Positions 9,052 through 17,352 of a stretch of DNA of 26,626 nucleotides are shown one piece after another. The DNA is taken from assembly GCA_039105265.1 (NCBI GenBank), contig JAPFFF010000317.1, forward strand, positions 1 through 26,626. The letters run 5' to 3'. The position numbers were made by a program, and so were the translations under genes. The notes beneath the pieces are model-generated. The model was not told where the DNA came from. It worked only from the letters and a program-made list of their open reading frames with translations, and did no database searches. The DNA comes from Tritrichomonas musculus. Lineage: Eukaryota > Parabasalia > Tritrichomonadida > Tritrichomonadidae. Positions within the stretch are counted from its first letter, which is position 1, and every line of letters starts with the position of its first letter.

Positions 9052-9496
9052 TAATTTTTATGATTTTTATATAATTTTAATTTTATGATTTTCACATCAT
9101 TTATCATATCATTTTGTCATAAAATTTTCTTTCAATTATTTTTGTGAAATTATCTATATAAAATTTACTTTGTTCCATTAATTAATTTTTTTAAATGAAA
9201 TTTCATTTTAGAGTTTTAAATAGCATTTTCCATTTTTTAATTTCATCGAATTCAAATCTTAATATATTCTTATTTCATTTGAAAATCAATTTTTATAGAG
9301 TTATAATATCATTATATTTCATACAATTACAACATTTTGATTAAACATAGTTTTGATTGTAATGTTTCAATAAAATTTTATATTAAAGTTTTATTTATTA
9401 CATTCGTACATTTAATTTCATGAAGTTTTATTTTAAAATATATAAATTATATTCCATTTATGCCTTTTGATGATATTTTAAATATAAATTAATAAA
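9052..9496. other. AT-rich spacer
   Basis: 445 bp, the longest spacer, with no coding signal. It contains TGAAATTTCATTTT-type words, also present in the spacers of the 1-725 locus. Confidence 0.6.
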
Positions 9497-9610
9497 AAAA
9501 CTTTATTATATGCTGCTGTAGAAAAAGGAGATCCTGAAATTGTCAAACTTTTGCTATCAAAAGATAAAATTGATGTCTATACTAAATCTATTTGGCATTC
9601 AAATTTTTAA
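9497..9610 (+). pseudogene. isolated ankyrin-repeat module 3
   Basis: One ankyrin repeat (KTLLYAAVEKGDPEIVKLLL, then SKDKIDVY) followed by a ten-residue tail and stop. It has no start codon and is flanked by AT-rich DNA. Confidence 0.75.
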
Positions 9611-9870
9611 ATATCATTTCAAAATTATAATTAAACAAAATTTAAATTGCTTTTTTGAATTACATTTAAAATATTAGATTTTTTAACAGCGTTTCAAAAT
9701 CATTTAAATTGTTTATTACATTTAAATTTTGTTAATTTTAAATTTCATTTCTAATTTGTCAATTTCTAATCAAGTTCTATTTTATGTTGTTTTATAATAA
9801 TCCTATCAGGAATATACCAATCATTTTAATACTTGTATCTTTTATGAAATTTTAAATTTATTTTATAAAT

Positions 9871-9990
9871 GAAAAAACTGCATTACATAAAGCTGTTGAA
9901 GATGAAAAAATAGAAATCATAAAATATTTGCTAAATTCTAAAAATATCAATGTGAATGCACAAAATGAAATTTTGGTTATTTTCAAATAG
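9871..9990 (+). pseudogene. isolated ankyrin-repeat module 4
   Basis: One ankyrin repeat (EKTALHKAVEDEKIEIIKYL, then LNSKNINVNAQN) with a short tail and stop. It is the last clear module of this series. The spacer before it (9611-9870, 260 bp) is AT-rich and non-coding. Confidence 0.75.
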
Positions 9991-10344
9991 GATTAAAATC
10001 AAATTTAAATGATTATTATTTCTTTATTTATGGTTGAAGCCTGTTGAAGTGACTAGCAACATACAAATAAAAAAATTATTTCGATTGAATAATGAGAGAT
10101 GATGCGAAAATTAATAAAAAATCATATCATCATTTATAATTTTTTATTTTTGACATCTTGTGAGAATATTTTAATAATATAGAATATGGAAAAAAAAAAC
10201 TTTTTGGACAAAACTCTTTTTTTCACTTCATTTTTTAAATTTTATAATATTTTGTATAATTATTCAATTTTTGGAAAGTGATGTGAAATGAATATAATTT
10301 GACACCACCATCTTCAAATCTTATTGCAAATGCTGAATTGATTA

Positions 10345-10382
<38 letters not shown>

Positions 10383-10626
10383 CAGTCACTTTTAATAAAT
10401 TTGAACTATCATATGGTGAAAAAATACTTCATTTCACTTTATTTATCAATGATTTTGTATCAATAATATTTTTTATAGAATTATATATATTTTGGATCAT
10501 TGGATAATAGGATTTTTAATTTGAATATTTATTATTTGAAGATAAGTACTGATGATGGTTTAACAAACTGAATAACAGTCATTAATTTAAAACAATTTCT
10601 AATAAAAATGTTTTAATTTTCAATTT
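9991..10626. other. AT-rich intergenic
   Basis: No gene was recognised. It contains the (TA)n microsatellite at 10347-10379 and long A/T tracts. It lies between the last ankyrin module and a diverged copy of the inverted-repeat element. Confidence 0.5.
10347..10379. repeat. (TA)n microsatellite
   Basis: About 16 uninterrupted TA dinucleotides. Confidence 0.95.
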
Positions 10627-10960
10627 TTCTTCGTATAGAAAGATTTAAACTATAAATGAAATATATCAATATATTAAGCATTTGATAAATAATATAAAAT
10701 GGCAATAAAAATTGTAATTTGCGTATTTTTTCTTTTAAAGATGATGAAAAAAAAAATTAAAATATTTGATATTATCATACATTAACTTAAAACTAAATTG
10801 TAAAAATGACTTTTATATATAGTACTTCATAACAAATGATAGTAAAAGTGTGGTTATCCGTATTAACATTTAGGAGAAAAATAGAATTTAAAAAAATTAA
10901 TGCACTTTAAAAATTAAGAATAAATTTTAAAATACTATAACTCCTATCATAGTTATTATA
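10627..10960 (+). repeat. diverged copy of the arm of the 12176-13904 element
   Basis: This region is colinear with the left arm at 12270-12567. The words ATAAATGAAATATATCAATA and TTAAGCA are shared almost exactly, and further matches follow in order: a CATAA-AA-AGTAAAA block, TTAACATTT-GAGAAAAAT, and a TTTAAAAATTA block. The similarity may run on into the core near 10975 (AGCAATTATATCT versus AGCTATTATATCT). It is much more diverged than the two arms are from each other, so it is an older relative in single orientation. Confidence 0.55.
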
Positions 10961-11133
10961 TGAAAACTATATACCAGCAATTATATCTATAGGTATGCAA
11001 TTAATATATATATTTCAAAAAAAGACTGCTTTTGTTACTTTAAGTGAGAATGTTTGTAGTTTCAAGAAAAAAATCGAAATTTTTTTTAATATTTTAGCAT
11101 TTAATATGCATATTAATCATTTATTGACAAAAT

Positions 11134-11268
11134 AAATTAGCCATTGCAATTATAAAACCTGAAAAATATGCAGAATTAGATTTTTTCATCAAGATATTGA
11201 CGCACAAAGATAAAAGTAATATAAATGTCAAAAATCATAAACGAATAGGAACTCGAATGAACAAATAG
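11134..11268 (+). pseudogene. ankyrin-repeat relic
   Basis: An open stretch without a start (KLAIAIIKPEKYAELDFFIK, then ILTHKDKSNINVKNHKRIG) that fits one degenerate ankyrin repeat of the local family: LAIA at the first helix, then an I/NVNVKNH-type end. It lies just upstream of a T-tract and the tRNA-Lys gene. Confidence 0.5.
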
Positions 11269-11459
11269 TTTTTTTTTTTTTTTTTTTTTTTTCTATTCTT
11301 TTGGGATCAAATAATTCATATAATACTATATATTATGGTAAGATATGAATTATGATTAAAATTCTTGTTTATCTTAGATTTTTTATCAAGTGATAATATT
11401 TTGATATATTAAGATAATTTTTAATTAATATATAAGAATGTTTATTTCAAGAACATGTA

Positions 11460-11533
11460 GCCTTCGTAGCTCAACCGGCTAGAGCATAAGACTCTTAATC
11501 TTGGGGTTGCGGGTTCGAGTCCCGCCGGAGGCT
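11460..11533 (+). tRNA. tRNA-Lys (anticodon CTT)
   Basis: A full cloverleaf can be folded by eye. The 7-bp acceptor stem is GCCTTCG/CGGAGGC with one G-U pair. The D stem is GCTC/GAGC. The anticodon stem TAAGA/TCTTG encloses the loop CTCTTAA, and the anticodon CTT reads AAG (Lys). The T arm is GCGGG-TTCGAGT-CCCGC. No intron is present and CCA is not encoded. A T-tract follows within 15 bp. Confidence 0.95.
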
Positions 11534-11545
11534 ATTATTTTCATC

Positions 11546-11557
11546 TTTTTTTTTTTT
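11546..11557 (+). terminator. Pol III T-tract terminator of tRNA-Lys
   Basis: Twelve consecutive T residues, 12 bp downstream of the tRNA, as used by RNA polymerase III. Confidence 0.8.
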
Positions 11558-11989
11558 TAAAAAAAAAAAAAAGAAAGCAGAATTTTCACATGCATCATTT
11601 ATTTCTCTAATGGAAACACTTTCCTTCTCTTTTTAAACAAATAGTAAATAAATGTCTGCTTCTCCACCATTTATGATATGAATTGAATAGCAAAGAAGGA
11701 AAAAAGATTTGTTTGGTTCAACATTAGAAAAGATCTTATATGAAATCAAAAAAAATTAAATGAATGATAGCATATTAGTTTTACTACTAATAATATAAAT
11801 ATTGGGTTTTGAATTATTACTGAAAAATTATTTTTTGAATTATTTTTAAATTGCCAAGGTGAAAATTGGCCTAATTAATTTCGAAACTTTACATTTTCTT
11901 TAACAATTGTAATATCTTTTAACGAATGAAGCATTTTCTTTAAATAAATCATTTTTCAATTAACAATAGATATTGACAAAATTGAGAGT
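11558..11989. other. AT-rich intergenic between two tRNA genes
   Basis: No gene or clear motif was seen. The region separates two tRNA genes whose 3' ends face each other. Confidence 0.5.
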
Positions 11990-12015
11990 AAAAAAAAAAA
12001 AAAAAAGCGAAAAAA
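11990..12015 (-). terminator. Pol III T-tracts of tRNA-Phe
   Basis: On the minus strand the tRNA 3' end is followed directly by six T residues, then CGC, then a run of 17 T. This is a strong RNA polymerase III terminator. Confidence 0.8.
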
Positions 12016-12089
12016 TGGGACTTCTCGGACTCGAACCGAGGAAATGTACGATCTTCAATCGTATGCTCTCGCCGCTGAGCTAAAGACCC
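12016..12089 (-). tRNA. tRNA-Phe (anticodon GAA)
   Basis: The minus strand folds into a cloverleaf. The acceptor is GGGTCTT/AAGTCCC, the D stem GCTC/GAGC, the anticodon stem TACGA/TCGTA with loop TTGAAGA (anticodon GAA, Phe), and the T arm CTCGG-TTCGAGT-CCGAG with discriminator A. The acceptor stem has a U-U opposition at pair 4-69, and the variable loop appears to have six nucleotides. All other helices pair fully and a T-tract terminator follows, so it is probably functional. Confidence 0.93.
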
Positions 12090-12175
12090 TTCACTTTTTA
12101 TATTACATTTTATATTTCTTAATTCATATTTGTCCATTTTTCGACTAAAATAATCCAAAAATTAAATCAATGATG

Positions 12176-12567
12176 ATACAGAAAAGGATTCAAATGTGAA
12201 AATGGATTTAAATGTGATCGGAAAATTTTTAAAATTTTTTAAAATTTTTTATTTATTTTTTATTTTTCTTTAGATACAAAGACTTTGGTAATAAATGAAA
12301 TATATCAATATGTTAAGCACTTAATAGTTGATATAAACAAATATAGCATTCGAACCAAATATTGAAATTTTAGCATTTTTTCTATTGCTGAAAATGAAAA
12401 AATAAAATCGAAATATCGGATTATTTGGATTATTGTTTCCATATTGAATCGTATATATCGCTTCTATATATATTATTGCATAATAAACAAAAGTAAAATT
12501 ATAACTCTTTATGCTAACATTTTTGAGAAAAATCGAAATTTTGATTTTTAATGTACGTTTAAAATTA
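12176..12567 (+). repeat. left inverted arm (392 bp)
   Basis: Reverse complement of 13513-13904. It is AT-rich and includes the segment TAAATGAAATATATCAATAT that is also found at about 10650. Confidence 0.9.
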
Positions 12568-13512
12568 ATAAAAAAATTTGTCTAGCTATTATATCTGTTC
12601 AAATTTCTTTATTGATGATATCCTCATATATATAAGTAATATAAGCAAAATAATTATTGAAGAAACATTTAGATTATATCTAGCTCAATTAAAAGCAAAG
12701 CTTTGATGTGAAAAATAATAAAGACAATTCTCAAAAAAACATTTCGTTTTAATAGTCAATATGAGCATGCCTTCTTAAAATTAAAGTAATAAAAATATTA
12801 GTCTTGAATATGAAAATAGAGAAATATGATTTAAGCTTAATAATCCAAATAATATATGAACTTTTACGATCATTTTTGAAAAATTTTGAAATTTGTGAAA
12901 ATGAATGAATATATATATGTTGAAAAGGAAATGGTTTACAGAAATAACTCAGTTTTATGCTCAATGCTTGATAATAATATGTCAATGAATATAAAAGAGT
13001 TTCAACATATAAATGGGAAATATTTTTGAACATTTCAAAAATATGATATTTTGGTAAAAAATTAAAATCAAAATAAAAGCTAGTCATTATTTTTGCCAAT
13101 TATTGATCTATGATATTATATGAATTGATATATATCTAAAATGATCAAAAAAACTAATATAATAAAAGTTTTATCCCAAAATATCCGTTTATAAAAATTG
13201 GACGTTTATTTTCATCTAAATCATGATCTCATTGATATCTTGGTATATGAATGATATTTTTATAATAATACAAGTTATTAAAAGATGATGGATGATTTCA
13301 ACAGTAAAAAGATGGCTAAGGATGTGATATTATATAAGATTTAGCATTTTATTTCAAGTTCTTTTTTAAAAAGGTTTTATCTAAGTTTTCATAATATAGT
13401 TTTCCTATTCACCAAGTTATAAATATTTGGTATACTGTGTTAATTAAGATAATCATTGTAGAATTCATCTGAACTAAATAAAAAATAGATTATAGGCTTT
13501 AAAAAAAATCCA

Positions 13513-13904
13513 TAATTTTAAACGTACATTAAAAATCAAAATTTCGATTTTTCTCAAAAATGTTAGCATAAAGAGTTATAATTTTACTTTTGTTTATTAT
13601 GCAATAATATATATAGAAGCGATATATACGATTCAATATGGAAACAATAATCCAAATAATCCGATATTTCGATTTTATTTTTTCATTTTCAGCAATAGAA
13701 AAAATGCTAAAATTTCAATATTTGGTTCGAATGCTATATTTGTTTATATCAACTATTAAGTGCTTAACATATTGATATATTTCATTTATTACCAAAGTCT
13801 TTGTATCTAAAGAAAAATAAAAAATAAATAAAAAATTTTAAAAAATTTTAAAAATTTTCCGATCACATTTAAATCCATTTTCACATTTGAATCCTTTTCT
13901 GTAT
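13513..13904 (-). repeat. right inverted arm (392 bp)
   Basis: Reverse complement of 12176-12567. The inner boundary is AAAATTA/TAATTTT and the outer boundary is ATACAG/CTGTAT; similarity stops abruptly at both. Confidence 0.9.
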
Positions 13905-14358
13905 ATAAAATCGTTTAGAGATAATAATCCAAAAGTATAATATCAAATAGAATTTTTTTTATTTTTTTTGTGTCAATAAGAAACTTGATCATTTTAAAAA
14001 GAGTGGGGGTACATTGAAATTACGGGTTATTTTATTATAAAAACGCTTTAATTTATATTATATGTATTTATTTAGTTTATATTTATTAATTATATTTAAA
14101 TTTATTAGTATAATTCAAAGATAAAAAGAAATAAATTAGTATTTTTTTTGTATGGTTTATTAGATAAATGATTCAAAATTTCATAAGCAAATTGAAATAT
14201 ATAAATTTTAAAAAATATAAATATCCATAGTATTATTAATATTATTTTATTTTAATTATATTTATATATATATAAGATGATGATTGAAATATGTTTGAAT
14301 GGATTAAAAGTATTTTTTATTTAATTTTTGTAAATAATTTGAGATAATATTATAAAAG
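13905..14358. other. AT-rich intergenic
   Basis: No gene was recognised. It separates the inverted-repeat element from the 27-bp satellite. Confidence 0.5.
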
Positions 14359-17332
14359 ATGAGAAGTTGTTGATAGAGGCGATGACGGAGCAGTTGTTGA
14401 CAGAGGCGATGACGGAGCAGTTGTTGACAGAGGCGATGACGGAGCAGTTGTTGATAGAGGCGATGACGGAGCAGTTGTTGATAGAGGCGATGACGGAGCA
14501 GTTGTTGATAGAGGCGATGACGGAGCAGTTGTTGATAGAGGCGATGACGGAGCAGTTGTTGACAGAGGCGATGACGGAGCAGTTGTTGATTGGAGTGATG
14601 AGGGAGCAGTTGTTGATAGAGGCGATGACGGAGCAGTTGTTGACAGAGGCGATGACGGAGCAGTTGTTGATTGGAGTGATGAGGGAGCAGTTGTTGATAG
14701 AGGCGATGACGGAGCAGTTGTTGATTGGAGTGATGAGGGAGCAGTTGTTGATAGAGGCGATGACGGAGCAGTTGTTGACAGAGGCGATGACGGAGCAGTT
14801 GTTGACAGAGGCGATGACGGAGCAGTTGTTGATAGAGGCGATGACGGAGCAGTTGTTGATTGGAGTGATGAGGGAGCAGTTGTTGATAGAGGCGATGACG
14901 GAGCAGTTGTTGATTGGAGTGATGAGGGAGCAGTTGTTGATAGAGGCGATGACGGAGCAGTTGTTGATAGAGGCGATGACGGAGCAGTTGTTGATAGAGG
15001 CGATGACGGAGCAGTTGTTGATTGGAGTGATGAGGGAGCAGTTGTTGATAGAGGCGATGACGGAGCAGTTGTTGATTGGAGTGATGAGGGAGCAGTTGTT
15101 GACAGAGGCGATGACGGAGCAGTTGTTGATTGGAGTGATGAGGGAGCAGTTGTTGATAGAGGCGATGACGGAGCAGTTGTTGACAGAGGCGATGACGGAG
15201 CAGTTGTTGATTGGAGTGATGAGGGAGCAGTTGTTGATAGAGGCGATGACGGAGCAGTTGTTGACAGAGGCGATGACGGAGCAGTTGTTGATTGGAGTGA
15301 TGATGGAGCAGTTGTTGATAGAGGCGATGACGGAGCAGTTGTTGACAGAGGCGATGACGGAGCAGTTGTTGACAGAGGCGATGACGGAGCAGTTGTTGAT
15401 AGAGGCGATGACGGAGCAGTTGTTGATAGAGGCGATGACGGAGCAGTTGTTGACAGAGGCGATGACGGAGCAGTTGTTGATAGAGGCGATGACGGAGCAG
15501 TTGTTGATAGAGGCGATGACGGAGCAGTTGTTGATAGAGGCGATGACGGAGCAGTTGTTGACAGAGGCGATGACGGAGCAGTTGTTGATAGAGGCGATGA
15601 CGGAGCAGTTGTTGACAGAGGCGATGACGGAGCAGTTGTTGATAGAGGCGATGACGGAGCAGTTGTTGATAGAGGCGATGACGGAGCAGTTGTTGACAGA
15701 GGCGATGACGGAGCAGTTGTTGACAGAGGCGATGACGGAGCAGTTGTTGACAGAGGCGATGACGGAGCAGTTGTTGATAGAGGCGATGACGGAGCAGTTG
15801 TTGACAGAGGCGATGACGGAGCAGTTGTTGATTGGAGTGATGAGGGAGCAGTTGTTGATAGAGGCGATGACGGAGCAGTTGTTGACAGAGGCGATGACGG
15901 AGCAGTTGTTGATTGGAGTGATGACGGAGCAGTTGTTGACAGAGGCGATGACGGAGCAGTTGTTGATAGAGGCGATGACGGAGCAGTTGTTGATAGAGGC
16001 GATGACGGAGCAGTTGTTGATAGAGGCGATGACGGAGCAGTTGTTGATTGGAGTGATGAGGGAGCAGTTGTTGACAGAGGCGATGACGGAGCAGTTGTTG
16101 ATTGGAGTGATGAGGGAGCAGTTGTTGACAGAGGCGATGACGGAGCAGTTGTTGATAGAGGCGATGACGGAGCAGTTGTTGACAGAGGCGATGACGGAGC
16201 AGTTGTTGATAGAGGCGATGACGGAGCAGTTGTTGACAGAGGCGATGACGGAGCAGTTGTTGATAGAGGCGATGACGGAGCAGTTGTTGATAGAGGCGAT
16301 GACGGAGCAGTTGTTGACAGAGGCGATGACGGAGCAGTTGTTGATTGGAGTGATGAGGGAGCAGTTGTTGATAGAGGCGATGACGGAGCAGTTGTTGACA
16401 GAGGCGATGACGGAGCAGTTGTTGATTGGAGTGATGAGGGAGCAGTTGTTGATAGAGGCGATGACGGAGCAGTTGTTGACAGAGGCGATGACGGAGCAGT
16501 TGTTGATTGGAGTGATGAGGGAGCAGTTGTTGATAGAGGCGATGACGGAGCAGTTGTTGACAGAGGCGATGACGGAGCAGTTGTTGACAGAGGCGATGAC
16601 GGAGCAGTTGTTGATAGAGGCGATGACGGAGCAGTTGTTGACAGAGGCGATGACGGAGCAGTTGTTGATAGAGGCGATGACGGAGCAGTTGTTGATAGAG
16701 GCGATGACGGAGCAGTTGTTGACAGAGGCGATGACGGAGCAGTTGTTGACAGAGGCGATGACGGAGCAGTTGTTGATAGAGGCGATGACGGAGCAGTTGT
16801 TGATAGAGGCGATGACGGAGCAGTTGTTGACAGAGGCGATGACGGAGCAGTTGTTGATAGAGGCGATGACGGAGCAGTTGTTGATAGAGGCGATGACGGA
16901 GCAGTTGTTGATAGAGGCGATGACGGAGCAGTTGTTGACAGAGGCGATGACGGAGCAGTTGTTGATTGGAGTGATGAGGGAGCAGTTGTTGATAGAGGCG
17001 ATGACGGAGCAGTTGTTGACAGAGGCGATGACGGAGCAGTTGTTGATTGGAGTGATGAGGGAGCAGTTGTTGATAGAGGCGATGACGGAGCAGTTGTTGA
17101 CAGAGGCGATGACGGAGCAGTTGTTGATTGGAGTGATGAGGGAGCAGTTGTTGATAGAGGCGATGACGGAGCAGTTGTTGACAGAGGCGATGACGGAGCA
17201 GTTGTTGACAGAGGCGATGACGGAGCAGTTGTTGACAGAGGCGATGAGGGAGCAGTTGTTGATAGAGGCGATGACGGAGCAGTTGTTGACAGAGGCGATG
17301 ACGGAGCAGTTGTTGATTGGAGTGATGAGGGA
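14359..17332 (+). repeat. 27-bp tandem satellite, about 110 units
   Basis: About 3 kb of head-to-tail 27-bp units with roughly 50% GC in otherwise very AT-rich DNA. Three unit types cover almost everything: A begins GATAGAGGCGATGACGG, B begins GACAGAGGCGATGACGG, and C begins GATTGGAGTGATGAGGG; all end AGCAGTTGTT. A and B differ at one base, and C differs from A at a cluster of five. C never follows C, and an A-B-C trimer recurs many times. Units are nearly invariant apart from rare single changes. Because 27 is a multiple of three, long open frames arise automatically: plus frames reading IEAMTEQLL and DRGDDGAVV, and all three minus frames. The edges are degenerate half-units. I treat it as satellite DNA rather than a gene. 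Confidence 0.95.
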
Positions 17333-17352
17333 GTAATAGTTAATTAACGTTT

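Larger units (their letters stand above)
12176..13904. mobile_element. non-autonomous element with 392-bp inverted arms
   Basis: A 1729-bp unit built of two inverted copies (12176-12567 and 13513-13904) around a 945-bp core. Both arms have the same length, and every segment compared matched base for base. The ends read ATACAGAAAAGG ... CCTTTTCTGTAT, so a TA dinucleotide abuts CAG at each end. This would fit TA-targeting Tc1/mariner-type insertion, but the family is not established. The core contains no convincing transposase. Arms this alike suggest recent insertion or arm homogenisation. Confidence 0.7.

Noticed and set aside
8198-9990. Canonical GT-AG introns between ankyrin modules
   Set aside because: Trichomonad intron consensus sequences are absent and AG is missing before two of four modules; kept only as an open question about non-standard splicing.
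11949-12158. 69-residue minus-strand ORF
   Set aside because: It lies across the tRNA-Phe gene and its terminator; it is a by-product of the tRNA sequence.
12749-13099. 116-residue minus-strand ORF in the core of the inverted-repeat element
   Set aside because: Its composition is Phe/Ile/Ser/Tyr-rich, as expected from translated AT-rich DNA. No motif was found, and the opposite strand looks at least as protein-like.
14367-17336. 989-residue ORF made of IEAMTEQLL-type repeats
   Set aside because: It is the plus-strand reading of the 27-bp satellite. It begins at TTG rather than ATG (the first ATG is at 14382), and four other frames are equally open, so the frame is a by-product of a period divisible by three.
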